Origin: a virus
IMG/VR virus record: IMGVR_UViG_3300006802_000458
Location: 1 to 26,700 of that record
Length of the DNA: 26,700 nt
Direction: 5' to 3' (one strand)
The notes under the pieces are model-generated. The model did no database searches and had not been told where the DNA came from. It saw nothing but the letters and a program-made list of their open reading frames with translations. The position numbers and the translations under genes were made by a program. Shown one piece after another: positions 1-8,282 of this stretch; the first letter of the stretch is position 1; every line of letters begins with the position of its first letter.

Positions 1-105
1 ACCTTGGGCGGATCAGGACCAAACGGTGGATACGTCATGCAAGCAGGTGATACCCCATCGACTTCAGCAGATACAGGCTGGTATGACACAACAGATTGTA
101 CGTAA
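1..105 (+). CDS. C-terminal end of an unknown protein (partial)
   Basis: An open frame enters from the left edge and ends at the TAA at 103-105, giving about 34 residues rich in Gly, Ser, Thr and Asp and ending in ...DTTDCT. The composition is compatible with a virion surface or tail protein, but nothing identifies a family. It is followed by a 68-base gap with a promoter-like motif, so it probably ends the preceding transcription unit. No terminator hairpin was seen after it. Function unknown. Confidence 0.6.
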   Translation, partial: TLGGSGPNGGYVMQAGDTPSTSADTGWYDTTDCT

Positions 106-130
106 AATATACGTTCAATCCTAACCTATT

Positions 131-142
131 GATATTTATATA
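131..142 (+). promoter_or_regulatory. Late-promoter-like motif upstream of the 1331-codon gene
   Basis: GATATTTATATA contains the octamer TATTTATA (133-140), 33 bases before the ATG at 174. The same element recurs before most transcription-unit starts in the window. The + strand reading is the reverse complement of the T4 late box TATAAATA. The promoter role is inferred from recurrence and spacing. Confidence 0.55.
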
Positions 143-173
143 CATGACTTAGAGTTACCATTTTTGGAACATT

Positions 174-3100
174 ATGGATAATATAAACCTTTTACAAGAA
201 GCATTATCACTTCCCAACACCGAACTTCCCCATTTGAAGGCATTGCGGGTTGCGGTAAATAGTGATGTACCTCTCGATGTCAATTTTCTGGCCCAACAAT
301 CACTTCTGTCTATTATACAAGATTATAATACCAAAGTGACGGAAATGGGGCTGGGGGAATCGTGCATTGTCAAACCCACTGACACGACCAAAACCATCAG
401 AAAACGGTGCAAGAAAGCATTCCGTCACGGATTGAAACATTATCCCATGCGATATGTCTATGCCGTATCGGGATCGCCATTAGCAAGTGGGTTGGGTGAA
501 GAAAACAATCCATACGATTCACCAGACACAAATATCAAAACATTTACCGGTCAATTTAAACGTGATACTCGTAAAATTAAGAAACCACTCACGTTAAAAT
601 TGGTTGATCCTGAATCTGGATTGGAACGTGACGAAGATGATTTTGAAATGGTTGAAGGTGAAACCAGCACCGAACGCGTCCGTAAATACTACAAACGTCA
701 TCCTGAAAAGGTACGCAAGTATCTTCGGGATACCGTCAAGGATCGTGTCGCACGCAATCGGGATCGTCGTAAAGCAATTGAAAAACATGGAAAAGAAAAA
801 ATGAAAAATCACGATGTACACCATCCGAATGGTGCACAAAATGGAAATTGGAAACTTGCGAAGAAGGATCATGGTCGGGATAAACTAAAAGAAAATTATT
901 CATTTGAACACATTACCACGACTATTCAAGACTTCGTTGGATATGCTACAGATCAATTAAAACTCAATCAACCTCCATACGTCCGTATCATGGAACCCGA
1001 TGCGTCCACAACCAGTTTGGGTGGATACAATCCATTGAGTAAAGAAATTATCGTCATTACCAAAGGACGTTTGCTTGCGGATATTCTTCGCACGATTGCT
1101 CACGAAATGGCGCATCGTAAACAAGATGAATTGGGATACATCGTCAACATCGAAGAAGACGGTGCAACAGGATCGCCGGTGGAAAATAACGCAAATATCA
1201 TCGCCGGCATTCTGCTTCGTCAATATGGAAGAAAAAATCGTCACATCTTCCTTTCCGAAAATACGTTATTAACGGAAGGTGGTGCCGCAGGACATCTTGC
1301 ACACCCATTTGAAGATCCTGATCTAACGTTTGCAGACATGAAAGAAATGATTGACCGTGGATTGGTCGGTGGATTGGATCAAGAAGGTCCAGTCACCGAA
1401 AAACTGGACGGTCAAAATATTTCATTTAGTATACGTGATGGTCAGATTGTGTTTGCCCGCAATAAGGGACACGTAAAAAATCGTGGTCAAAACGCATTAG
1501 ATGTCGCAGGTATTCGTCAAATGTTTGCGGGTCGCGGTAACATTGAAAAAGCATTTACCACCGCAGCAGAAGACCTTCAGGCCGCAATTGACAAGTTATC
1601 ACCAGAACAACGTCAAGAAATGTTTGGTGATGGATCACGATTCATGAGCGCAGAAATCATTCTTCCAGACACGGAAAACGTTATTCCGTATGGAAAGAGT
1701 GTATTGGTCATGCATGGTACGATTGAATATGATGAGAGTGGTGAAGAAATCGGTCGTCAACCAGAAGCAGGACAAACGCTATCAGATGCAATTACTACGG
1801 TTGGTGCAGATAAACAAAAAACATATGGTATTGAGGGTCCACGGACTATTGCGTTCAATGAAGGTGAAGCAGAAAAATACAAGGAACACGCAGAAAAATA
1901 TAAAACGACTCTTGATCGTCTTGTATCTGAGTATGGATTGGACGAGGACGCAACACTTGCAGACTACCGCAGAAAGTGGTGGGAACAACGACTTATTCAA
2001 ATTTCCCAACAAACAGGAATTGAGTTTACCAAGGATGAATTTGAAGGATTAATTAGTCGTTGGGCTGACGGAGACAAAAAGTTCGGCGTCAAAGATATTG
2101 AAGACCCAGAAAAGAAAAAATGGTTCAGAGAGTTTGAAAAAACTGAATTACAGGCTGCACAAAAAGAAATGATTCGTCCTGTAGAAACTACTTTCTTGCG
2201 GGTTGGGGCAGATGCTATTCGTCGAACGACCAATACTCTTGGGGCAAACAATCCTGAAGCCGCCGTTCGTCTTCGTCAAGATGTGTTGAAAGCAATCAAG
2301 GCAATTCAAGACACCAAAGACCCAGACAAAATTGCAAAATTGCAACGGGAAATGGAACGGCTACAGTCCATTGGCATGGATCAAATTGTGCCGTCTGAAG
2401 GTGTGGTTTTCATGTATAATGGAAAACCCTATAAGTTTACTGGAACATTTGCACCAGTTAATCAAATACTAGGCACGTTCAAGTTTGGAATGGCACCAAA
2501 AGAAGAACCAACGAAAGAGGAACCAAAAGAAACACCATCTACCCAACAACCGCAAGAAAAGAAACCCGAACAACCTCAGGAACCACCAAAACCTCGTCGT
2601 ACTGTAGCAATCTTTACGGGACGATTCCAACCATTTCACGCTGGACACTATAGTATCTATCAATCGATGGTAGAAAAATTTGGTAAAGAAAATGTGTATA
2701 TTGCATCCAGTGATGCCACCGATGCAGTACGCTCTCCGTTTGGATTCAACGAAAAGAAAGACATGATCACCAGAATGTTTGGTGTACCAGAAGATATGGT
2801 GGTACAAGTCAAGAATCCATATGCTCCTAAAGAAATTCTTTCCAAACTTCCTGAAGATACGGTCTATGTGACCGCGGTCAGTCAAAAAGACGCAGATCGT
2901 TTGGGTGGTGGAAAATACTTTAGTAGTTTGGAAGATACTCCTGAAGAAGAACGCAAAGGATATAAAGATGGTGGATATGTCATGGTTGCTCCAGAAATGC
3001 AACTTGATATAGATGGAAGAAACATTAGTGGAACACAACTCCGTGCTATATTTGGTGATCCAAAAATTACAGAACGTGCAAAGAAAGAAATTTTTACTAA

Positions 3101-4169
3101 AGTATATGGTAAATTTGATGAAGATGTGTTTCAAAAGATCGTTAAAGTTACTACTAAATCTGAAGAAGCTAAACAGTTAACTGCGCAATACGGCGGCAAA
3201 GCGCCAAAGAAAGCTGTGAAAAAAGAACCATCGGTAGAAAAACCAACACCAAAAACACCAACGGAACAACCAACGGATGATGTTGCTGCAGCACGATCTG
3301 TGTTAACACAAAAAATCAAGAATCAAAAAACAGGACGAGAAATTTTAGTTGCAACGGCACTGAAATATCCAGAAGATGCTCCTGTTCGTAAAGCAGCAGA
3401 ACGATTGGTTCAACAAGCCATTGCAAAATCTCGTCGGGGAAAAAAGAAACAAGAAGTTATTTCAGAAGCAATTGATTCTGATAAACTCAAGGTATATCTC
3501 CATGTTCGAGATTTTACCGATGAAGAGCTGGCAGAAGAAGTTGAAGAATATTTTGATAACGAAAAGACGTTCCGAGCGTTCCCCGACCTTGCGGAAGACC
3601 GAAAACAATTAATTAAAATGATCAAGGATGCTGATGAGGAAGTCTTGACTACCGACGAATTATTACAATTGACAAATAGTGATGTTGGTGATATATTAAA
3701 GAGTGATAATCCAAAACAATTATTGGTTAAAATTGCGAAGGAAAACCAAAAAGATCTTCCCCGCCTGAAGAAAGCATTGTCGGGGAAACAAGACCTTCCG
3801 ATGCCGATTGTCATCAAACATCCTGACGGATATTATCTCATGGCAGGCAATACACGATTGTCACTGCTTGCCGTGAAAGGATATACCATACCCGTCAAGG
3901 TGTTGGTGTACGACAAACCTGCTCTCCTTGCGCCGGTCACCGCTCCACCACAAAAACCGGAGGCACGACAAAATAAAGCTAAGGAAATGTTCGAAAAACT
4001 CCTCAAAATGCGTGTTCGAAACCCCGAGACGAATAACTATATTAAGATCGACACGGCAATGGATTACAACAAACAACACCCGGCACACAAACTTGCGATG
4101 AATACGATTCGTCAACATATGCGAGGATTGTCAAATCGTGCGGGGGTACCAAAAAATAGACGAGATTAA
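174..4169 (+). CDS. Giant multidomain virion-associated protein: zinc protease, ligase-like, NMN adenylyltransferase-like, ParB-like
   Basis: This gene encodes 1331 residues, with GGA at 166-168 before the ATG. In order it shows: an HNH-like stretch rich in His and Asn (about 213-240); HEMAH (310-314), a zinc-metallopeptidase motif; a covalent nucleotidyltransferase/ligase domain with KLDG (nucleophile K410), an EGVVF motif (742-746) and a Lys in a motif V-like stretch (K754); a Pro/Glu linker; a cytidylyltransferase-fold domain with GRFQPFHAGH (816-825) and ISGTQLR (951-957), typical of NMN adenylyltransferases; a Lys/Pro linker; a tag repeat (1047-1079); a ParB-like segment with GNTRL (1225-1229); and a second tag copy (1279-1319). 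L/I-x-E sites after residues 9, 368 and 1098 could be prohead-protease cuts. It lies upstream of the terminase unit. The ligase substrate (RNA or DNA) cannot be told. Domain calls are motif-based; the polyprotein idea is inference. Confidence 0.8.
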   Translation: MDNINLLQEALSLPNTELPHLKALRVAVNSDVPLDVNFLAQQSLLSIIQDYNTKVTEMGLGESCIVKPTDTTKTIRKRCKKAFRHGLKHYPMRYVYAVSGSPLASGLGEENNPYDSPDTNIKTFTGQFKRDTRKIKKPLTLKLVDPESGLERDEDDFEMVEGETSTERVRKYYKRHPEKVRKYLRDTVKDRVARNRDRRKAIEKHGKEKMKNHDVHHPNGAQNGNWKLAKKDHGRDKLKENYSFEHITTTIQDFVGYATDQLKLNQPPYVRIMEPDASTTSLGGYNPLSKEIIVITKGRLLADILRTIAHEMAHRKQDELGYIVNIEEDGATGSPVENNANIIAGILLRQYGRKNRHIFLSENTLLTEGGAAGHLAHPFEDPDLTFADMKEMIDRGLVGGLDQEGPVTEKLDGQNISFSIRDGQIVFARNKGHVKNRGQNALDVAGIRQMFAGRGNIEKAFTTAAEDLQAAIDKLSPEQRQEMFGDGSRFMSAEIILPDTENVIPYGKSVLVMHGTIEYDESGEEIGRQPEAGQTLSDAITTVGADKQKTYGIEGPRTIAFNEGEAEKYKEHAEKYKTTLDRLVSEYGLDEDATLADYRRKWWEQRLIQISQQTGIEFTKDEFEGLISRWADGDKKFGVKDIEDPEKKKWFREFEKTELQAAQKEMIRPVETTFLRVGADAIRRTTNTLGANNPEAAVRLRQDVLKAIKAIQDTKDPDKIAKLQREMERLQSIGMDQIVPSEGVVFMYNGKPYKFTGTFAPVNQILGTFKFGMAPKEEPTKEEPKETPSTQQPQEKKPEQPQEPPKPRRTVAIFTGRFQPFHAGHYSIYQSMVEKFGKENVYIASSDATDAVRSPFGFNEKKDMITRMFGVPEDMVVQVKNPYAPKEILSKLPEDTVYVTAVSQKDADRLGGGKYFSSLEDTPEEERKGYKDGGYVMVAPEMQLDIDGRNISGTQLRAIFGDPKITERAKKEIFTKVYGKFDEDVFQKIVKVTTKSEEAKQLTAQYGGKAPKKAVKKEPSVEKPTPKTPTEQPTDDVAAARSVLTQKIKNQKTGREILVATALKYPEDAPVRKAAERLVQQAIAKSRRGKKKQEVISEAIDSDKLKVYLHVRDFTDEELAEEVEEYFDNEKTFRAFPDLAEDRKQLIKMIKDADEEVLTTDELLQLTNSDVGDILKSDNPKQLLVKIAKENQKDLPRLKKALSGKQDLPMPIVIKHPDGYYLMAGNTRLSLLAVKGYTIPVKVLVYDKPALLAPVTAPPQKPEARQNKAKEMFEKLLKMRVRNPETNNYIKIDTAMDYNKQHPAHKLAMNTIRQHMRGLSNRAGVPKNRRD
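3312..3410 (+). repeat. Shared protein tag, copy 1 (internal)
   Basis: Residues 1047-1079 of the giant protein follow the pattern N-x-x-T-x3-I-x3-T-A-L-x-Y-x4-P-x2-(K/R)-x-A. The same pattern, without gaps, occurs at the end of this protein and at the end of the HAD phosphatase. This copy is the most divergent (NQKT in place of NPET) and follows a Lys/Pro linker after the adenylyltransferase domain. Confidence 0.65.
4008..4130 (+). repeat. Shared protein tag, copy 2 (C-terminal)
   Basis: Residues 1279-1319 carry RNPET, then TAMDYNKQHPA, then basic helical sequence. The closest match in the window is the C-terminal end of the HAD phosphatase, also reading RNPET and YDKQHPA with identical spacing. 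Only 12 residues follow, so this is a true C-terminal tag. Confidence 0.75.
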
Positions 4170-4184
4170 CTTAACGAGGTTATT

Positions 4185-4784
4185 ATGGATCAGACTCCAA
4201 TTAATGATGTACGTAGAAAAATAAACGAAGTGATGAAAAAAACTGATGAACGCATTGTTGTAGGTTGGCGTCCTGATTCAGTAAAACGAAAAGAAGGTGA
4301 TACGTGGACAGATGCCGATGGTCGTGAATGGACAGTCAAGAACGGGGTAACTCAAAATATTACCAAACTTGATGGAGCAAAAACGCCGTGGTTTTGTCCA
4401 AAATGTGAAAAGGCAATGAACCACAAACTTGATATCAAGTTCTGGCGTCTCCGTGGACATTGTTTTGATTGCAACATCAATGCAGAAGCGGAAATTCGTC
4501 GTCAAGGAAAGTGGGAAGAATACGAAGAAAGTATCATGAAAGCAAATTATGTTGCATTTCTGAAAGACAAAATTCAAGAATTACAACATTATTATGACAC
4601 TGCATCGGCACCAGAAATTGTACACTCCGATGGCGAAAAAATTTTGATGATTGAAAAGTGGCACGTAAACATTGATAAACTTCGTGATGATCTCATGAAA
4701 GACATCACAGAACTCAAGGAACTGCTTCGCAAAGCAGAAGAGGACGGAATTTATGGATCTCACAACCCTGAAGAATCTCAGTAA
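4185..4784 (+). CDS. Zinc-ribbon protein upstream of the terminase unit
   Basis: This 199-residue protein starts after a GAGG site at 4176-4179. Its middle carries a two-knuckle zinc-ribbon signature: CPKC, about 20 residues, then CFDC. The C-terminal third is charged, helical and probably coiled coil (KLRDDLMKDITELKELLRK). It overlaps the next gene by 32 bases, indicating translational coupling. Position just before the membrane protein and large terminase would suit a packaging or nucleic-acid-binding role, and a small-terminase function cannot be excluded since no gp16 homologue is evident. No family could be named. Confidence 0.75.
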   Translation: MDQTPINDVRRKINEVMKKTDERIVVGWRPDSVKRKEGDTWTDADGREWTVKNGVTQNITKLDGAKTPWFCPKCEKAMNHKLDIKFWRLRGHCFDCNINAEAEIRRQGKWEEYEESIMKANYVAFLKDKIQELQHYYDTASAPEIVHSDGEKILMIEKWHVNIDKLRDDLMKDITELKELLRKAEEDGIYGSHNPEESQ

Positions 4785-5451
4785 TAATACCAAATGGTTA
4801 CTATTGATGATTGTTATTTTTGGGGGATCATATCTCGCTGGAGCACAATCTAAAAAATCTTCTATTGAAGAATGGCGAGATAAGTACAAAAAATATTATG
4901 AAGAAGCACAAAATACCAAAAAAGTTGCGGATTCATTAAAAACCGCATCGGACTCACTACTGTATCTTGCACAATCTAAAGATGCTAAAATTGACAGTTT
5001 ACGGTCAAACGCAGACCGTCTTGGTAGAGATCGTGCTGGTTTGGGACGCGAACTGGATCAACTTGAGGGGCAATTAGAAACTATTGGGTCGCTGACCCCA
5101 TCAATTGATTCAATAACAGATACCAGTACCGCAAATCGCATTCGGGTTGCTATTTCTACCCGAGACACGATTATCGATAAACAAAAGGTCAGTTTAGCAA
5201 AAGCAGATAGTCAACTTGTCTCATTAAATGATGCATTTAATCAGCAAAAAGAAAAGGTGGGGTTGTTAACGCACTCACTTCGGTTGTCAAATGAACGTGG
5301 TGATAGTTTACAAGTAGTCGTAGATAATCTTCCAAAAACACCAAAGAATCCCAATAAATTTTTAGGATTCATTCCATTACCAAGTCGAACGACTGTCGCA
5401 GTTGTCTCACTTGCCGCAGGAACGTATATAGGAACACAACTGAAAAAATAA
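4753..5451 (+). CDS. Coiled-coil protein with hydrophobic segments at both ends (spanin-like candidate)
   Basis: This 232-residue protein starts at an ATG behind GAGGA and inside the previous gene. It has an N-terminal transmembrane segment (WLLLMIVIFGGSYLAGA, about residues 14-30), then a long Ser/Asp/Leu-rich heptad region (about 35-195) interrupted near TPSIDSITDTS. A second hydrophobic stretch near the C-terminus (TTVAVVSLAAGTYIGTQL) is followed by KK. One N-terminal membrane anchor plus a periplasmic coiled coil is the architecture of inner-membrane spanins (Rz), but the C-terminal hydrophobic helix is not typical. The function is therefore a guess; an alternative is a membrane-bound assembly factor. 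Confidence 0.7.
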   Translation: MDLTTLKNLSNNTKWLLLMIVIFGGSYLAGAQSKKSSIEEWRDKYKKYYEEAQNTKKVADSLKTASDSLLYLAQSKDAKIDSLRSNADRLGRDRAGLGRELDQLEGQLETIGSLTPSIDSITDTSTANRIRVAISTRDTIIDKQKVSLAKADSQLVSLNDAFNQQKEKVGLLTHSLRLSNERGDSLQVVVDNLPKTPKNPNKFLGFIPLPSRTTVAVVSLAAGTYIGTQLKK

Positions 5452-5457
5452 GGGTTT

Positions 5458-7035
5458 ATGGCACAAACTGATATCAAAGAGTTAATTAAACAAGAGTATA
5501 AAAAGTGCGCACTGAGTGCGGAATACTTTTTGAGTAAATATTCCTACATTCAACACCCGATTCGTGGTCGGGTGTTGTTTGACTTGTATGGGTACCAGAA
5601 AAATACTCTTCGTGAATTTGACGAATATGATTATAACATCGTTCTCAAGGGACGGCAAATCGGTATCTCCACACTTGTCGCAGGTTATTCGTTGTGGTTG
5701 ATGTTATTTCATTCTGACAAAAATATTTTGGTCATCGCAACCAAACAAGAAACCGCAAAAAACCTTGTGACCAAAGTTCGATATATGCATGCCAATCTTC
5801 CCGTTTGGTTACGGGGAAACATGATTGAAGACAATAAATTGTCCATGCGGTTTTCCAACGGGTCACAGATCAAAGCAGTCGCACGAAGTAAAGACGCCGG
5901 ACGTTCTGAAGCATTGTCACTCTTGATTCTTGACGAAGCGGCATTCATTGATGATGCAGATGACATTTGGACGGCAGCACAAGCTACGTTGTCCACGGGT
6001 GGTAAAGCAATTCTGTTGTCAACACCAAACGGCGTAGGTAACTTCTTTCACAAAATGTGGCAAGCAGCAGAAACCAAAACCAACAACTTTCATCCCGTGC
6101 TGTTAGACTGGCGGGTTCACCCAGAACGTGATCAAGAATGGCGTGACCGTCAAACAGAAATCCTTGGTGAAATGCAAGCAAGTCAGGAACATGATGCGTC
6201 ATTCATCTTTTCAGGCAATACTGTTATCAGTCCAGAAATTATTGAGTTCTATCGTAAAACACATTTGAAGGAACCGATCTCGAAACAAGGATTTGACGGC
6301 AATCTTTGGGTCTGGGAATATCCAATTATTGGAAAGACGTACATTGTTTCCGCTGACGTTGCCCGTGGGGATGGAGAAGACTATTCCACCCTCCATGTGA
6401 TTGATAGTGAACGATCCCTTCAAGTAGCAGAGTACAAGGGAAAAATACCCACTAAGGAATTTGGGAATCTCATGGTGTCGGTTGCCACCGAATATAATGA
6501 TGCACTATTAATACCCGATAATTCATCGATTGGGTGGAGTGCGATTCAACAAGTTATTGATCGGGGATATAAAAATCTATTTTATATGTCCTCAGACTTA
6601 CAATATGTGGACGTAGAGCACCAAATAACGAACCGCAGTATCATGTCCGAACGAAACCTCAAGCCGGGGTTTACGGTGTCTATGCGGACACGCCCGCTCG
6701 TTATAGCTAAGTTGGAAGAGTATATGCGGGAAAACGCTATCACGGTTCAATCCTCACGAACTATAACGGAATTTGAGACATTTATTTGGAAAAATGGGAA
6801 GGCTGAGGCATTATCAGGTTATAATGACGATTTGGTATTTGCGTTGGGCATCGGGTTATGGGTTCGAGATACCGCACTTCGATTACGTCAACAGGGTATT
6901 GAACTTACAAAGTTTGCATTAGAAAGAGCCTCATATAACACCATTCCCATTGCAATTAAACAAGGAATTCAAGACAATCCATATGATATGCCCGTTGGGG
7001 GAAACCAGACGGAAGATATTCGATGGTTATTGTGA
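5458..7035 (+). CDS. Terminase large subunit (gp17-like)
   Basis: This 525-residue packaging motor ATPase and headful nuclease starts behind AAGGG. The ATPase domain shows a Walker A-like KGRQIGIST (64-72), Walker B LLILDEA (155-161) and the coupling motif LLSTPNG (186-192). The RNase-H-fold nuclease shows D300 in SADVARGDGEDYS, D354 in IPDNSSIG and D457/D458 in YNDDLVFA, which match the three acidic metal-binding positions of the family. Compared with T4 (SRQLGKT) the usual Walker Lys is Ile70; K64 just upstream may take its place, as is known for some terminases. T4 gp17 is 610 residues, so this is a compact version. Identification is secure. Confidence 0.96.
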   Translation: MAQTDIKELIKQEYKKCALSAEYFLSKYSYIQHPIRGRVLFDLYGYQKNTLREFDEYDYNIVLKGRQIGISTLVAGYSLWLMLFHSDKNILVIATKQETAKNLVTKVRYMHANLPVWLRGNMIEDNKLSMRFSNGSQIKAVARSKDAGRSEALSLLILDEAAFIDDADDIWTAAQATLSTGGKAILLSTPNGVGNFFHKMWQAAETKTNNFHPVLLDWRVHPERDQEWRDRQTEILGEMQASQEHDASFIFSGNTVISPEIIEFYRKTHLKEPISKQGFDGNLWVWEYPIIGKTYIVSADVARGDGEDYSTLHVIDSERSLQVAEYKGKIPTKEFGNLMVSVATEYNDALLIPDNSSIGWSAIQQVIDRGYKNLFYMSSDLQYVDVEHQITNRSIMSERNLKPGFTVSMRTRPLVIAKLEEYMRENAITVQSSRTITEFETFIWKNGKAEALSGYNDDLVFALGIGLWVRDTALRLRQQGIELTKFALERASYNTIPIAIKQGIQDNPYDMPVGGNQTEDIRWLL

Positions 7036-7063
7036 TAGTTTTAAAGGTATTACCAAAATAGGT

Positions 7064-7075
7064 TATATTTATATA
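7064..7075 (+). promoter_or_regulatory. Late-promoter-like motif upstream of the small accessory genes
   Basis: TTATATTTATAT contains TATTTATA at 7066-7073, 34 bases before the ATG at 7108. It lies in the 72-base gap after the terminase, one of the few gaps in this region, so it probably starts the accessory-gene unit. Confidence 0.55.
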
Positions 7076-7107
7076 TTGATAGAGTTTATCCAATTTTGGA
7101 GAACAGT

Positions 7108-7386
7108 ATGAAACGTAGTGAATTAGAGCAAATTATTCGGGAAGAATTGGAAAAAGCATTACAAGAACGTGCTGAACTATCCGAAAAATCCGTTCCTGAA
7201 CCATACAATCGTAATTCCCCACCGCGTAGACCAATGACAAAGGCTCAAATTAAAGAACGCGACAAGATTGGTAAAGCAATGGAAAAAAATCCAGATACCG
7301 TCAAGCGGTTTAAGAATAAATTTGAAAGTGAATGGCGTGATTATTTGTGGGCATCAGCAACCAGCAAAGTCTTGGGACGGAGATAA
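7108..7386 (+). CDS. Small conserved phage protein with amphipathic N-terminus
   Basis: This gene encodes 92 residues. An upstream TTG at 7096 is in frame, but GGAG at 7098-7101 sits 6 bases before the ATG at 7108, so 7108 is the better start. The N-terminus (MKRSELEQIIREELEKAL) is an amphipathic helix containing I-R-E, which would fit a prohead-protease site. The rest is basic, with a segment KERDKIGKAMEKNPDTVKRF and an aromatic end. Function unknown. It is the first gene after the promoter-like motif. A role as packaged internal protein is possible from the N-terminus only. Confidence 0.75.
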   Translation: MKRSELEQIIREELEKALQERAELSEKSVPEPYNRNSPPRRPMTKAQIKERDKIGKAMEKNPDTVKRFKNKFESEWRDYLWASATSKVLGRR

Positions 7387-7389
7387 ACA

Positions 7390-7914
7390 ATGATTCGATT
7401 AATGGGATTGGTAAGCCTTCAACCTGTTGGCTCACTTAAAAATGAAGCAGAATTGACTGCTGCACAAAAACACCTTGACGTTGATAAAGATGGTAAGATT
7501 GAAGGTGAAGATCTCGCTAAACTTCGTGCATCAAAAAACGAAACACACGGTGAAGATCATGAAGTGTCAATGGCTCACAGTGCATTAGATGATATTATCA
7601 AGAACGCTACTGAATTAAAAGCTAAATTAGGCGGAGAAGAAAAGAATATTCCGGCATGGATTCAAGATCATATCTCTCAAGCACAAAACTTCATTTCTCA
7701 AGCATCAACTAATTACCACGAATATGAATCTCCCGCACCATCGGCAGAGGGTATGTGTGAAGGTGAAGGATGTGAAGAACAAGTTAACGAAAAGGCACCG
7801 GAAGGTTGGGAAGGTACTGTCAAGGCCATGAAGAAACATCCTGAAATTGACAACCCGTGGGCACTTGCACAATACATGAAGAAAAAGGGATATAAATCCC
7901 ACAAGGGAGAATAA
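7390..7914 (+). CDS. EF-hand-containing modular small protein
   Basis: This 174-residue protein starts 3 bases after its neighbour, with GGAG at 7379-7382. Residues about 29-40 read DVDKDGKIEGED, a canonical calcium-binding EF-hand loop (D-x-D-x-D-G-x-I-x3-E/D) also found in dockerins. A helical domain follows (EVSMAHSALDDI ... IPAWIQDHISQAQNFI), then an acidic CEGEGCEE linker. The C-terminal module has GWEGTVKAMKKHPEID and MKKKGYKSHKGE. The last two modules recur, from memory, in small proteins of other T4-like aquatic phages. Function unknown; a calcium-stabilised virion protein is one possibility. Only one EF-hand is visible. Confidence 0.8.
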   Translation: MIRLMGLVSLQPVGSLKNEAELTAAQKHLDVDKDGKIEGEDLAKLRASKNETHGEDHEVSMAHSALDDIIKNATELKAKLGGEEKNIPAWIQDHISQAQNFISQASTNYHEYESPAPSAEGMCEGEGCEEQVNEKAPEGWEGTVKAMKKHPEIDNPWALAQYMKKKGYKSHKGE

Positions 7915-7916
7915 CC

Positions 7917-8282
7917 GTGTCCGCCGTTAGTGCCAAGTTCCTTTCGACGTTGTTTGGTAGTCGGACCCAAGCACATATCTTTCACCTACAAACAGAATCG
8001 TTTGCCGCACACAAGGCGTTGAACGAATATTATGATGAAATCGTTGACCTTGTAGATAGTTACGCAGAAACGTGTCAGGGCCGGCATGGTATCATTCGTG
8101 GATATCAAGCCACCACGCAAATTTTCGAAGATGATTCTGTAATAAAATATTTTATGGGGTTACAAACCTTTGTGGATAATATTCGTACCCAACTTCCACA
8201 AGATGGTGACTTGAACAACATTGTTGATGAAATTGCTGGATTAATCAATAGCACCATTTACAAGTTACGGTTCTTGAAGTAA
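7917..8282 (+). CDS. Conserved helical phage protein, possibly Dps/ferritin-like fold
   Basis: This 121-residue protein uses a GTG start, with AGGGAGA at 7903-7909 at good spacing and the previous stop two bases before. The sequence is almost wholly helical, with SRTQAHIFHLQTESFAAHKALNEYYDEIVD resembling the first helices of Dps/ferritin-like four-helix bundles. It contains His and Glu/Asp at helix positions that could bind metal, but a complete ferroxidase site cannot be traced. I recall this family as a conserved hypothetical protein of T4-like phages. Function unproven. Confidence 0.8.
   Translation: MSAVSAKFLSTLFGSRTQAHIFHLQTESFAAHKALNEYYDEIVDLVDSYAETCQGRHGIIRGYQATTQIFEDDSVIKYFMGLQTFVDNIRTQLPQDGDLNNIVDEIAGLINSTIYKLRFLK

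Noticed and set aside
131-142. T4-type late promoter TATAAATA reading on the - strand
   Set aside because: Read on the - strand it would transcribe back into the preceding + strand gene, and no - strand gene was found. The same holds for the other copies, so a + strand role is preferred.
2469-3134. Open frame of 221 codons on the - strand opposite the adenylyltransferase region
   Set aside because: It lies wholly within a gene with clear domain motifs on the other strand and has a low-complexity Phe/Arg/Trp-rich product. It is a shadow.
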